Source of the DNA: Bryum argenteum
Taxonomy: Eukaryota > Streptophyta > Bryopsida > Bryales > Bryaceae
Length of the DNA stretch: 64,000 nt
NCBI GenBank assembly: GCA_037043015.1
Contig: CM073324.1
Span: forward strand, 26,490,097 to 26,554,096
Direction of reading: 5' to 3'
Shown: piece after piece, positions 11,545 to 23,503 of the stretch
Layout: every line of letters begins with the position of its first letter
How positions within the stretch are numbered: the stretch's first letter is position 1
Notes under the pieces: model-generated
What the model was told of the DNA's origin: nothing
The model's input: only the letters and a program-made list of their open reading frames with translations
Databases searched by the model: none
Program-made: the position numbers and the translations under genes

Positions 11545-14500
11545 CTACACTTTCTTTTCTTGCGCTTTGAGATATGACTTATCATCGACTGCAACTGGCA
11601 CCGTCTTCACCTGCAAAAATGCACTCACTCGAGCTTCTCAGCAAAAGAATTCTTTGAAAAAAGCTTCAGTTTATTGCAAATCATGAAGTTAAGTCATTCG
11701 CTTACCAATTCTCTGAATTTCAGTATGTAGAACATTTCGAGATACCGCCTGGTTTCGCGTCTGCCTAGCTTCGACACGTACTTCCAGAAGCCGTATACTC
11801 TTGAAAGCGTCAACAACCGCTCTGCGTAGATCTCCCATGTATACCTTCAAACAACAAGCATTCATTTAGGTGGTGAAGAATGGATACTTTAGATGGTAGT
11901 AAATGGATTGGATGGATTGAAAAGAAAGGCAGAAGTGAGAGGGGGGGGGGGGGCATACTTGGTACGGATTCGCTCGAGACCAGCATCTGAGAACTTGCTC
12001 CAGTAATCCTTCTCCTGGGTGCACTTGTCGAAGAAGTCCACCATGATCTTGCTTGCCGAGTCACTGTTGTAGGGATCAATATGGAACCCTGAAAGCTCAT
12101 TCTCCACAATCTCCTTCGGCCCACCATGGCAAGTAACAAAGGTCGGCAAGCCACAGGTCATGGCCTCGATCACCGTCAATCCGAAGCCTTCGTACAACGC
12201 AGGTTGGACGAACGCACCTCGGGAATCCGCGATAACGCGGTACAATTCCCCGTTCAAAACCCTGGACAGGTCAGGTCAATCACTCGCCATCAATCCTTGA
12301 TTCCTATGAATTTGTATAGATTCGACGTCGGGAGCAGTGTGATTGTTACCTGTCTGTCTGTGCACGAATCCATCGAAAGTCCCCATCTAGATTATGTTCC
12401 TTGATGAGGTTGTGCATCTTGTCAATCTCTGCCATCTCCTCCCGGTCTTTCGAATTCTCCTTGTGAAGGTTTCCTGCCACGACCACAAGATTCACCAGCT
12501 CTCGGAGCCGTGTGTTCTTGGCGAACATCTCCACTAAACCTGAGATGTTCTTCACTTGATCCAGACGTGCCATTGAAAACAAGATGGGTTTCTTCTGGTC
12601 CTTCAGTGTTCCACTGCACAAGGACACAGTTCCAGAATTAAACATAGAGTAATCTCAGGAGATTTCTCAAACTCATCTTAGACTTAGGGTTTATGAAAAC
12701 GAGGATTAGGAACTTACATATGCTCGTCATTTTGCTTGGGATCATACAAGAGCTGGTTGATGCGTTCATGCAGTTTCGTTAAGCGTCGCTCCTCGTCGGT
12801 GAAGGGGAAGTATACAGTGGTGTCAGCACCTGGGGATACAATGTTGAATTTCGGATCGAAAACGTCGATGCCGTTCACCACTCGGTACAGGCCTGGTAGC
12901 GAGAAGGCCGCATGGCTTTCATACTGCCCCACGGTGTCAATACTGGCAATCCAACACAACGAGTGTGAGTTGACGATTCTCCCTGCCGATCTTGCAACAA
13001 CAACCAAAATGAGTGTTCAGAAAGCTCTCACCTTCCAGCGATCTCTTGATATGTACTGGTGATGATGAAGTCGGCCTGGTTCATGGCGATTAAGTCCGCA
13101 GTGAACTGGCAAGAAAAGTGATACTTCTCTTCGAACTTCTTCCAGTAGATATCTGAGTCTGGATACTTTGTCTTCTCGAGCGCGTGAGCTATGTTACACT
13201 GGGTGACACCAAGTCGGTGGCACAAGAGAGAGGCGACGAGGTTGCCATCGGTGTAATTGCCGATGATGAAATCCGGCTTCTCACCAAGCTCCTCTGTGAG
13301 CTCCCCTGCAACATCCTGAACAAGCCGCATAGATGTTCGATCTTAGCATCTTGCAGCTAACGCCATGTTTGATCTAAAATCTTGCACCCTTGATCTTCTT
13401 GGAAAGCGTAAAACAAGATGCTGTGATTATATGAATAAATCTGTTGTTACCTTGACGAAAGTTTCCAAAAACGGATAAACATCGAACCGAGAAATCCAGT
13501 TGTGCAGAATGCCGTCTTCATTTCTGAATGGCACACGCAGGATCCGAGAATGTTCTGTTCCTTCCAGTTTCTCAATCCGCTGGTTACATGTCGTTCCATT
13601 TGCGTTCGGAATGAGACGAGTTACCTGAACAGCAAAGCAGAATCAGAACAGAAGTTTGGACATAGCCATCTCTCGTAATTGCAGTCGGATAAAGCAATGA
13701 CATACCACTACAATCTGAGGAATGATGTCTAGCCCTTGCTGCTTGATATTCTTGAGCATCTCCTTTTCCATTGCCCGAACTTGGTCCAATATGTACACAA
13801 TCTGTTCCATTCCGATCGCCGTGAGTGACTGGAAAGCTTAAAGTTGCACAGCAAGAGATTCTGTATCAGTCACTTACTTGTCCGCCTGTGTCAGGCATTC
13901 CGAGCACATCTGCTTGTCCGAAGTAGCCATGAGGTGATATGATAGCCACGCTGAACACCATAGGAATCCGAGCCAGAAACTTCTCGAGCGTTTCGGGGTC
14001 AGGAGCTTGCAGAAGGTCCAGCAGCAAGTGAATCATTTCTAGCGTGCGTCCAGCCGTGTCACCCCAGCCTTTCTCCAACCCTAATGCCTCCAATCTAACA
14101 TCATAAAATGCAACATAAGATTCAAGAACAAACCACACATAGATTCTTGCAATCCATGAGATTTGATGGAAATATGTACTTTGGGGCGAAGTCCTTGTAT
14201 GGTTGGTCTTTGGGAAGCTTGAGCAAAATTTCCTCGGCTTTGATCAAAGAAGACCGAAGCTTGACGAGACTTGCGACACTGTCATTCAGCAACAAGGTCT
14301 GCAACCATCAACCGCTTCTCAAGTTCAGCATGGGTGATTTGCTTGAGAGATTGCAAAGAATGTGGCCCCAATTGATTGGATTGAAGTGTACCTGTCCTTT
14401 GTATTTGTGAAGACGCATGAACTCCAACAGTGGCTCCAGGCTCTCGGCGTCCCGGAATAATCTTGAAGACAAGTGCCTGTTCAGGAACTGCACGCCATTT

Positions 14501-15554
14501 CCAATCGACGATGGCCTGGTCATGCGTGGGAATCCTGCATTAAAGGGCTCGAAGTCCAATTCCAGCACAAATGGATCGCCACATCTGTTGGTTCCAACAA
14601 CAAAATCAGCATCCTTGCTACAATATCCATACTTGAAATTAGTAAAAAGGTCAATCGACAGGACAATGCACCTGTTATTATCAACGAGACACTCTTTGTA
14701 CGAAAGATACTCCGAGGCGGTCAGCTCCTCGACGACCATTTCATCCACGTTGATTCTCATGTATTCCCACACTCCAGGCTTCGGCCTCAGGGCGAGACCC
14801 ACCCAAGGCGGCAACACGAAGGCTTCCTGCACCAGCCACATCATCCACCTTGTCATGAGCTCTTTCAAACATGTAAATCACTCAGTGTGTTGATATGAGG
14901 AGCTCGTCAGATGTGATCTCTCAAACCAGCGTGACCTAAAAACACTGCATTCTTTGTGCACGGCGAAGAAAGAGAATGCAAGGATAGTAGATTCTAAGCT
15001 TGAGACATATTTGATGGCTAGATTCGGAGAACCAAGAGAATCGGAGACTAATCAGCACCTGACATGCCGAAAACATTTGAGCAAGGGCGCCATCCATGAT
15101 CTTCGACATTCCATTCTGCTGCCCAGCCTCGTTCAGCTCGCTCATCATCTGATGCGGTTGCAGTAACGACGGTCCTTTCGCCGCGAATCTGAAGCCCCAT
15201 ATATTGGTCAGTATACCGCTCTTCATCCTCCCGCATTACTTCTAAAAGAAAGATAATCATCTCTTTTAGGTCTCCGAGGTGAAAGTGCACATTAGACGCA
15301 CTTATCCTTCCATTCAATATCAAACAGAACAATCGTGCACTTTCATCAATCCTCTAGAGACAAAAAAGATTGAAATCAAATTACTTGGATAGAAGATTGA
15401 TATTCTCATTGCGGTCATCTTCGAGAGAGTCCTGAACCTTCTTGTGCAAGCTGGTCATTCGGGCCAGCGCCTCCGTCCTAGATACATTGCCACTTAACAT
15501 CTTTCCGTGCCTGGCCACACCCACCAATTCGCTATAAGAACTTTCAAACAGCAT
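11545..15554 (-). CDS. SUS: Sucrose synthase, 14 coding exons
   Basis: Sucrose synthase (GT4, GT-B fold) is a cytosolic enzyme that reversibly converts sucrose plus UDP to UDP-glucose plus fructose. Exons are 15554-15385, 15188-15059, 14826-14672, 14584-14392, 14298-14180, 14094-13878, 13801-13706, 13624-13451, 13315-13032, 12942-12718, 12613-12350, 12261-11959, 11844-11706 and 11610-11545; every junction is in phase, giving 844 residues. Diagnostic blocks are [71 protein letters not shown] and the GT4 E-x7-E motif in [10 protein letters not shown]. The N-terminus carries LARMTS, which fits the calcium-dependent-kinase Ser site of plant SUS. The first ATG (15554) puts that Ser at residue 35. 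The next ATG (15500) puts it at 17, nearer the usual 11-15, so the true protein may be 826 residues. Confidence 0.95.
11940..11953. repeat. Poly-G tract in SUS intron
   Basis: A run of about 13 G on the plus strand lies just inside the intron between exons 12261-11959 and 11844-11706. It is a C-run on the transcript, a few bases after the splice donor. Its length is likely variable between isolates. Confidence 0.8.
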
Positions 15555-16622
15555 GGTACCCCATATCAAAAAACTAGCTAGTCAATCAATCAAAAACAAC
15601 ACAAACTCTACCCAATCGACCCACATTTGAGCAAGTCCGCAATCGAGATTGCCTACATCGAACACTTCAGAATTAGGAACATGCACAGAAACGAGCACAT
15701 ACTCACAAGCAATGGCAGGATGCGGAGTAGGAACTTGTTGAATGAGCTAGCTAGGGGATGAGTACAGTGATTGGTGCTAGGCTATGGTAGTTAGTGAAAG
15801 GCATTTGGGCGATCGGTAGTGATGGAGCTTCGGAGGAAGGCTGAGACCACGAGGGCCGGCCGAGCGTGCCGGAGACATATGGCAAGTGGCAGTGCACCAT
15901 TGCGTCCCATGTGGCCGTGGAAGAAGCTGCCATTTGGAGTGCTGTGAATGGTAACTATTGCTGTTATGTTGGTGCTTGGTCTTTTGGGTCTTCCCTAAAG
16001 TTTTGGAGCTCCTTCAGTTGGCCCATTTGGCTTCCGTAAGGACATCCTTCCTTCTTGTGAATTGGAGAAAGGTTCAAATGAAACCTATGTTTCGATGTAA
16101 GGTTTAAGTTATGTGATAGAGTTATCCAGAAAGAAACGTCTTTTGCAAGAGGACCATTTTGTGGGGAATTCCCTTCATACCATGAGTTGGAGTGTAAATG
16201 TAAAAACAAGAAATTTTGAGCCCTAGAAATGCTCAAACTAAACTAAGCATGACAACCACACTAGTGGATTTCCTATTCCTGGAAGCTTCAAAAGTAGGTA
16301 GAGTAAAATACATGAAGTAAAAGAAGTTACTAATATTATTGCTTTAAGTATTAGTGAAGTCTAAGAAAAACCAAGATTAAGTAAATGATATGTGATTAAG
16401 AACATCTTACAATATTAACTTCACGTAAATATTATAAATTAAATATTAGAATAGAAAGTAAAACTATGAATATCCCTTAGAAATTCGATGATTCATATAT
16501 ATAATCATTTTTTCATTTTAGGGTTATATAAGAGTGAGTTATATAAGCAGATTAAAACAATTAGTTTTGGAAGTTGTTTTTTCATCCTACTCTACTAACC
16601 CCGGTAGGTACAGCAATAATTC
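15555..16622. other. SUS upstream region
   Basis: This is the 5' untranslated and promoter side of sucrose synthase, becoming strongly AT-rich beyond 16.2 kb. Minus-strand reading frames at 15751-15933 and 15964-16236 do not resemble SUS or another family. They may be 5' leader or chance. A leader intron is possible but cannot be placed. Confidence 0.45.
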
Positions 16623-17102
16623 TTAACCCTTATACTTACTCGTACCTACTATTCTCCTTATTTTACTTTATTTGGGGTTTCCCCACCTTTTCCGCACAAT
16701 TTCTCCTTGATTCTCTCAACACTCATCTCAAATACTCAAAACTCAAATTTGGCTAAAAATACGTGTAAACCCACTTTTCTTGTTTTCTTTTTTTAGGACA
16801 CAACAGAATTAGAAATAAAAAGCATGGTAACGCCTTGTTATTGAAAACAAAGGGTAGAAATGTAGTTTCAAAAACAAAAAAAAAAATCAAAATTTAAACT
16901 TCTTGTTTTGGACTTTAAACCTAAATTTTCTAGATCAAGGTTTTAAACTTGAAAGTTGGCTCTGCAACTTTTACCACATACACCTTGCACTACAGAGAGT
17001 ACACAGGAAAAATCTTAGGCAAAATATTACTTTTAACCGCTTCATCTAAGTTGCCCAAATATTAAAAGGTTCTTTTGGTTGTTGTGGATCTTTATGGGTT
17101 AA
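16623..17102 (-). mobile_element. TTAA-bounded element, family F, inverted copy
   Basis: This 480-bp segment is bounded by TTAACCCTTATAC on the left and CTTTATGGGTTAA on the right. Its reverse complement aligns with the start of the element at 54239-55149, including TTAACCCATAA, 'gttaaaagtaat', 'tgcctaagattttt', 'atgtggtaaaa' and 'aagtccaaaac'. The left boundary is inferred from the TTAACCC motif. Confidence 0.6.
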
Positions 17103-17579
17103 TATCTATCGGTGATCCATTCAAGCATTGGAGGTCTAGAAAATCATCGAAGAGGATTGCAATGTATGCAAGTGCACATATACTCAATACTTCACCAAAA
17201 CAATAGTACATTCAATAATGATTTTGGGAAATATAAAATAATTGGTCACACAAAGGAATCCTTCATTTAACTTGCATTTTAACATACAGTGATCTAAAAA
17301 TGATCATAAGCAGATATTAGTGTAGATAAAATTACCTTTGTTGAGGGAAAGAGCCTTGAAATTTTTTGCTTTGTCATTGTCCCTCAAAACTATTTTTGTG
17401 ATGGGATGGAGATTGGGGAGAGTCTATCTCATGGCTTTGTTTGGCTCCAAAGGTTGCACTCGAAGGCTCACCTTTGTGGAAGCAATATGGAATGCATGGT
17501 GCTTGGCCAAGAAAGGCACTTGCAAGGTTGACACGCACTCTTTAGCGTTTTTGGTCAAGAATATATAGAATGGTGAGAG

Positions 17580-17857
17580 TGGTGATTTCCTTTGAAATAG
17601 AAATTTGTATATTATGACGCATTGTTCCCACATTCCAGAGCTAAGTATACAAGTAAGGGAGGCATGTTCTAAGTTGAACCTATGAATACCATTTGGGCAG
17701 ATTTCAAATAGTGTTTTCAAACTTTGACCATGAATATCTCCTAATATATGAGGAATTTGGAGGCTCCCAATGACTCTTGAGAAAGGTACGGAGAAACTCT
17801 GAGCCTGACCAGAGCCAAAATGGCACAAAAGGAGCCCCATGATCTTTTAGGGGTTAA
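17580..17857 (-). mobile_element. TTAA-bounded element, family D, inverted partial copy
   Basis: The reverse complement matches family D (49402-50221 and about 53431-54242): 'ggtacggagaaactct', 'cctaatatatgagga', 'atatctcc' and 'tttcaaactttgaccat' are seen here inverted. The outer end reads CTTTTAGGGGTTAA, with TTAA at 17854-17857, the same four bases that start the next element. The inner (left) boundary is not resolved. Confidence 0.55.
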
Positions 17858-18222
17858 CCCTTAAAGGCGCCTGTCAGCCCCTCGGTTGTTTTCCAACAGA
17901 ATCTTGCCTGTAGCTATTTTGATTCTCAAATTTTCACTTATTTTTTAATATCATTCTGGTCACCTTTTTGTGATGCATCCATAAAGTGAAATTCTACAAT
18001 TCAAATCGTACTTTGTATGAGTGATTTGTGCTTTGAAAGGACTGTGGTTGGTAGGTTGGGGTTGTACATAACCTTGTAGGAGGTTGCAAGCTCATCATTG
18101 ATTGGTTCATTCATGCTGCCCAAGTTCAAAAAGTGCAATATTCATGTTGCCCAAGTCCAAAAAGATGCTAAGGTCCAACTTCGGGCTGCCCATTGAGGAG
18201 TGGAAGGACCTTTAAGGGTTAA
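17854..18222. mobile_element. TTAA-bounded MITE, family E, copy 2
   Basis: This 369-bp element begins TTAACCCTTAAAGGCGCC and ends GGACCTTTAAGGGTTAA, giving a 14-bp inverted end that includes the TTAA. The interior matches 1723-2076 and 48942-49311 over its whole length. Its left TTAA is shared with the end of the inverted family D copy. It has no coding capacity. Confidence 0.82.
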
Positions 18223-19028
18223 GATCCCATTCCAGGTAGTATCAAAACAAGAAAAGTCAGTACCAAGCCCTGAGCTAACTAAAATCCAGTTCACGGCTGT
18301 AGACTTAGTTCTTACATGATGATGGAAGCAATTGACTGCAGCAAAGACTTTGAGGAGTCAGCTACAACAGAAAGGGATGTGGCAACCATGCTTGATCTGC
18401 AATCAATTACCAACCCAAGTACGCAATTGAAAAATCGTGGTGGTAAGTTAGCCAGAAGCGGATCATTCACTTGAATACGTTCCTGTACTTGCAAATTGAT
18501 TCATCCACCCACATCTATCCACAGCAGTCATGGTTATCATGCATTTGCAGAAGCTTCCATGTGTTCACACAACATTGCTCACTAGACTATTGGCAGTAGA
18601 AATTTAGAGTAATCACATTGGAAAATCAATTGAGTTTTACATCAATAGATTTAACTTTGTGCATTGGACATTTCAGAAGGCATGAATGAGAACATGATTC
18701 TTATTTAACAATACGGGGAGGCCCTCCAATCAGGGTTGTCTGCTACCATATGTTCCTCACGAGCCGATCGTGGCTTTCACACGCACCTAAAGTCGTCATC
18801 CATCCAATTATCATCCAAATGCAAAACCGCGTGAACTACGTTCATCCAGGCCGAGATCTTTCGGAAGGCGTTTCCTCGCGGAGATGAGTCAGGAGCTTTT
18901 TCCCGCACTCTAACTTATAAGCCTTTTACGTTCAATCGCATCGTCGTTGTGGTTTGAGGTAGAAGAGTTGTGGTTGCCGCTGTTTGTGTGAAGATCCTTT
19001 GCTCTTTGGTGCCGGAACGGTTTCTGCC
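18223..19028. promoter_or_regulatory. 5' flank and leader of the copper chaperone gene
   Basis: This holds the promoter side and 5' untranslated leader of the ATX1-like gene starting at 19029. A short minus frame at 18312-18494 has no recognisable product. No clear TATA box could be fixed. Confidence 0.4.
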
Positions 19029-20520
19029 ATGGCTGAGGTACGTTCGCGTCGATTCATCTCGATTCTGGCGGCAATGATTGCCGCCTCTTTCCTGCTTGAT
19101 CGCTCGATCGCTTGGTGCTTGGAGTATATTCTCCTAAGCTGATTAGCGTACGTGCTAATGTGCTGCGTTTCCGTCGGCGAGGTTGTCTCGTATTGTGCTT
19201 TTTTTTGAAAATTTAGTGAACGAGTTGAATAGTGTTATATCTTGGTGCTCTTTGTACAAATTTCATTCGGTTCTTGGTAAGAGGAGCCGGACGTTGTTTG
19301 TAGATTTAAGATTGAGTATGTGCGACCTTCATGCTTGGCGTGTTTGATCGATCTTTGTTTAGTTAATTGGAGTTTTTTATTTTCTCGATTGTTTTTGTCT
19401 AAAGAATTTGTTATATTTGTTTTTATTATTATTGTATTTCTTTTTGAAATGCATTTTCTTACTGCATCTACTATTTATTCAGGCCTTACGATTCATGTAG
19501 TTTTGTGTGAAAGATGTGTTGTTAGCTTTCAGATCATTACTGGTTCTGCGCTTTTGAATATGCTCGGATCTGCAGTTTTTGTGTTGTCTTCGTGCAGCTC
19601 TGGAATTGTGCTTCTTGTCTTTGTATTCCGAAATTTGATCACCTCTTATTTGCTTTCTTTTGCTGTTTCATCTTGTGACTGATGTGATGCTGCATCGAGC
19701 TTTTTTTGGAGTTGCTTACGGTGAAGCCTTTGGTTTTAGGCTTGAATTTCTGAGTCTTGTACAATTAACGTTTCACGTTGCTGTTACTAAGGATGTACAA
19801 CTAAATCTCAACTTTAGATTTGATACACGAATTCGGATGCTTGAAAGCTTGCGAGTTTGCTTTTCTTGTCGTGGTGTAGTTTGGAGTTTTTTCCCCACGT
19901 GTGTTCCGACTCGTCTGCCGCAGATGTTTATACTTGCGATGATTGAATTGCGTGCTATCTCACGGCAAGTCATCGACTACATTGTTAAAGGGGCCCTCAG
20001 AATCACGATTGCAACGTAATATATATTTTAATGCTGGACATGCAGACTACAGAGTTGAAGGTGGCTATGAGCTGCCAGGGTTGCGTGGGAGCAGTTAAGA
20101 GGGCTATCGGGAAGCTGGAAGGTATTCATTCTCACTCGCTATTGAGGCACAGTGTTTGCGTGCTCTTTGTTTGTCGATATATGACAATCTCTGTTCGGAT
20201 TAATCGCTTCATACTTCAATTGCGAAAATTGACGCATGTTTCTAGGGTATATTATCTAGACAACTGTGATTGGATCATATCATAAACGCACTGAGTAATC
20301 AGGGTGCTGAGGTATCACCGTGTTGCGTGTGACAGGTGTGGAGAGTTATGACATTGACATCGACAAACAGAAGGTGACAGTCGTGGGCAATCTCAAGCCG
20401 GAGGTCGTGCTAGATCGCATTTCAAAGACCGGAAAGAAAACATCATTCTGGAGTGAAGAGACCGAGACCGCAGCGAAGGCTGACAGTGTACCCGTTCCAG
20501 AAGCTGTTGCTGTCCTGTAA
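19029..20520 (+). CDS. ATX1: ATX1/CCH-type copper chaperone (HMA domain), 89 aa
   Basis: This small cytosolic metallochaperone carries Cu(I) to P-type copper ATPases. Exons are 19029-19037 (only ATG GCT GAG), 20046-20121 and 20336-20520. They join in phase to 89 residues. The metal site is MSCQGC (Cys13 and Cys16), followed by one beta-alpha-beta-beta-alpha-beta HMA domain. The conserved lysine patch KTGKK is at residues 59-63. The C-terminal tail of about 20 residues, rich in Ala, Val and Pro, resembles a short plant CCH extension. The first intron, about 1 kb, lies after only three codons. Such long leader-proximal introns often enhance expression in plants, which is inference here. The cargo could be another soft metal, but the motif fits copper best. 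Confidence 0.92.
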
Positions 20521-21040
20521 AGTGGCCATGCTTCTTCATTATCTTTGTCAACTCATGCATTTGTCCAAGCACGCAGATTTGCACACTTAAAATCGTAAAA
20601 TCGTAGTGGCACGCTGGACGGATCAATGTCGATTCCAGTGGGGGAGCCCGTTTGAGTGTAGGATGATTTGTTGACAGGTTGGCTTGTCCATATTGCAGCT
20701 CCTCTGCATTGTTGAACCTTCAGCAATTCAATTCTTTTTTAACCCCTGAGTCCGTCTGATGTTCAAATTTCACATTTTGCACGACAAGCTGAAACAGCTG
20801 GATTCTACCACAAGTCTAGTTTTTGTGATTGGAGATTCATCGTAGATGGTATGTACTCATGACATGCATTCTTGTGAAGGTAACTTTTGTATATTTGTTT
20901 TTCTTTTGTTGTGGGTGTTAAAAACATGGAGCATGTTCAATCATTGTGAGTAAGTTATTCGAAGAAGAAAAAGTGAAGATTACTCATCAATCAATTACAC
21001 GACAATCACCTATGGCAATGAGCTCAAGTGCAAGATAAGA
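20521..21040. other. 3' flank of copper chaperone gene
   Basis: This is 3' untranslated and intergenic sequence. It is T-rich downstream of the stop, and I see no repeat or RNA gene. Confidence 0.45.
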
Positions 21041-21720
21041 ATAATCTTATGCACTGCAATGTGCAGGACAACGATTGTGTCCACTACACCATTGCATGAG
21101 TTTCTTTTCACTGCTTGTGAATTTAGAGAGCTGAACATTCGACACGGCTCGAGCGTAAAACCACTAGTGTCCCTAGAGAATTTAACTAGTTTGGAGTGGT
21201 TGCATGGAGATTGGAAGATACTATCAGAAGTGCATAACCTGCCAGCGATCTTACAGAAGCTCAGAATTGTCAGGTAGGACCTCAGGGGTGTCCGAATTGT
21301 AGAAGCTTAGAACCAACACTTGATTGCAGAGAACTCAATCTCTCTACGCTGCGTAGTGTAAGGCAGATAACGCTCAATATGTGCAACTTTCGAGGTGTTT
21401 CAGGGCTAATCATCTGCACCGGATTGCATGACCTTAAGATCTGGGCATGCCTTGAGCTAGAGGGCTGACGTATGCGTGACCTGCCTCATCTTAAAACACT
21501 GTCCATTTGGAGTTCAAAGATAAAGGTTGTAATCAACAGGGTTCTCTTCTCGCACTCGAGCACCTTATTCTTTCCGATGTGGCAATGAACCAAGTTGTCA
21601 GATTTGAGCAATTGTTGCCCGAAACTGGTTCATCTCTGTGTTGTTGAGTTGTAAAGAGTTGCGAAGCATGACAAGCTGTGGGCCACACTAACTGCACTAA
21701 CTGCGATTGACTCATCTCTT
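21041..21720 (+). pseudogene. LRR-like coding relic, probably resistance-gene derived
   Basis: Plus-strand translation gives leucine-rich-repeat-like text in short pieces: PLVSLENLTSLEWLHGDW and ILQKLRIVR near 21160-21275, LRSVRQITLNMCNF near 21350, DLPHLKTLSIWSSKI near 21480, and FEQLLPETGSS near 21600. These are separated by stops and frame changes, and no NB-ARC or kinase domain is seen. It looks like the remains of an LRR gene, perhaps NBS-LRR. The repeat pattern supports only a family-level call. The boundaries are approximate. Confidence 0.45.
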
Positions 21721-22751
21721 TATTCAAAATTGTAGAAGTTTGAGAGCCCTACCAGATTGGGATTGGCCACTATATTGAAACATCTGTAGGTGGGATTTTG
21801 TGGTATTAGGCTGATAAGGTTAGACCAATGCTTAGGCCTAATCTTTGGAATTGCTATGAATCGAGTTGGCCGGACGTGGAGTGGGAAGTGCTATCATGAT
21901 TCCTTCTTCCTGCGTCCTTGTGGAGCGCTTACCCTCGAATAGCGCAAAGTGCGTGATATTTGAAGAACTCACTAAAAAGATATCTACTTCATTATGTGAT
22001 GAAGCAATTATAATGTTCTGTGAAAGAAGCAGTTGTGCATTTAGGCTCTCGATTCTTTCTTGATACAATCCCTTGTTTCCAAAAAAGTGATTAGAGCTAT
22101 CTATTTATTAGTCTTTGAGCCCTTTGTTTCTCTATTTGTTTAGGTGAGCTTTTCTCTACATGTGAGGTGATTTCATGTTTTTTTGGCTTGCTTAAGCCTA
22201 TCAATCCTACTACTGTACTAAAGCCTTCATTTGTACTACTAAATTATTCATTGCCGTTCAAGTACAATTATGTAATTAAATTTAACATAGTAAGGTTGCT
22301 TCAAGGCACATATTATAAATAGAATAGCTGAAGTTGTGGAACAAATCTCAAAGTTAATGGGGTTGTCATAGTTGGATCACGAAGGTTGCAATCTTGAAAT
22401 AGGCCGAAAGCAATATATTTTGAGTTAAAGAGTTATATAGTATTTATTTTGAGAACTTGAGAAAAGGTAAAACAATGAGCAAAAAAATTTATAAACACAT
22501 AACTAGATAATAGTTTTGTAAAAGATGAATTTTCTCTATTCTCAATTGCGTCCATGCAAAATGTAAATTCAATTAATGCTAAATAAACTTTTTAACATAC
22601 CATAATATACATTTATAGATTACAATGATTACAAAGGTACACTTTTCAAATTTAAAAATTGGAAGAAAACATGTTCATATGAAAAAGTAATAAAATAATG
22701 GAATATTAAGAGTTAACATCAATCACATTAAACATGTATATCTAAGGAACA
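21721..22751. other. AT-rich intergenic sequence
   Basis: No supported gene is seen. Overlapping frames around 21838-22068 on both strands lack family features. The sequence becomes very AT-rich after 22.2 kb. Confidence 0.4.
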
Positions 22752-22910
22752 CTTTACATGGGGAGTCAAGCCATGCATGGAGTAAAAGGACGGCAAAAAT
22801 CTTCTAAACACGATTGGTCGACTTCATGTCGTTCAAAAAATGAACCAATCACATTGAGAGGATTTTTGCTATCCTATGGTCCCATGCACGGCTCCACTCA
22901 TCATGTAAAG
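22752..22910. repeat. Long imperfect hairpin (foldback MITE or miRNA-precursor-like)
   Basis: Two arms of roughly 65-70 bp are inverted copies. The outer ends CTTTACATG and CATGTAAAG pair perfectly. Further in, 'gagtcaagccatgcatgg' faces 'ccatgcacggctccactc', and 'gcaaaaatcttct...gattggt' faces 'accaatc...agaggatttttgc'. The loop is about 25 bp. Pairing is good but interrupted. It could be a small foldback element or a pre-miRNA-like hairpin; sequence alone does not decide. Confidence 0.6.
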
Positions 22911-23235
22911 CGTCTGAGTAATATGAATGTTTCTCATACTAATTTGAATCCATGCATGGTTTGCGTGCATGGGACCATGCATGGTTTGGTAATTTGATCC
23001 AACACTATTTACAAACAATTACAAGATGACACGTTTCAAATTGACTCTGGAAAACCAATCATAGGATAATTCCTAGCACATAATGGGAACATCCAAACTT
23101 GATGTACAAAGTGAGTGTATTGGAAAAGCCATACAATCATTATGATTTGAGTGAAATAACATAATAAGACTCTAACAAACTCAAACTGTGAACCAACTTC
23201 AAATGAGACTTTTTGCATCCTTCTAAGTAGCTACC
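22911..23235. other. Intergenic, with clustered CATGCATG motifs
   Basis: CCATGCATGG occurs at about 22950 and 22977 and GTGCATGGG between them, continuing the motif present in the adjacent hairpin arms. No gene is seen. Confidence 0.4.
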
Positions 23236-23503
23236 TTAACCCCTAAAGATCCTTGATACAAAATTGTCTAAATTATCACAAAAGACCCTCTTCTACTTCA
23301 GGCCCGAAAAAACTCAATCTAAGCAGTAATTAGAAGATCCAACCATAGGATCTTGAAGTGAACTTGACCCTATACTCATATGTCAAATTTGAACCGTTAA
23401 TTGTTTTCTGATTTTGAGATTATAATGGTCAAAGTTGGCTGACTTTTTTCCCTGTGGAAACCCCAAAAAGCCATTTCGGCTTTCTTGGATCTTTAGGGGT
23501 TAA
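23236..23503. mobile_element. TTAA-bounded MITE, family B, copy 2 (best ends)
   Basis: This 268-bp element has near-perfect inverted ends: it starts TTAACCCCTAAAGATCC and ends GGATCTTTAGGGGTTAA. Its interior matches 4882-5142 and 46436-46785 ('actcaatctaagc', 'tttgaaccgttaattg', 'gagattataatggtcaaag'). It has no coding capacity. Confidence 0.85.

Noticed and set aside
14417-14898. Plus-strand frames of 141-158 codons
   Set aside because: They are antisense shadows of sucrose synthase exons 14826-14672 and 14584-14392.
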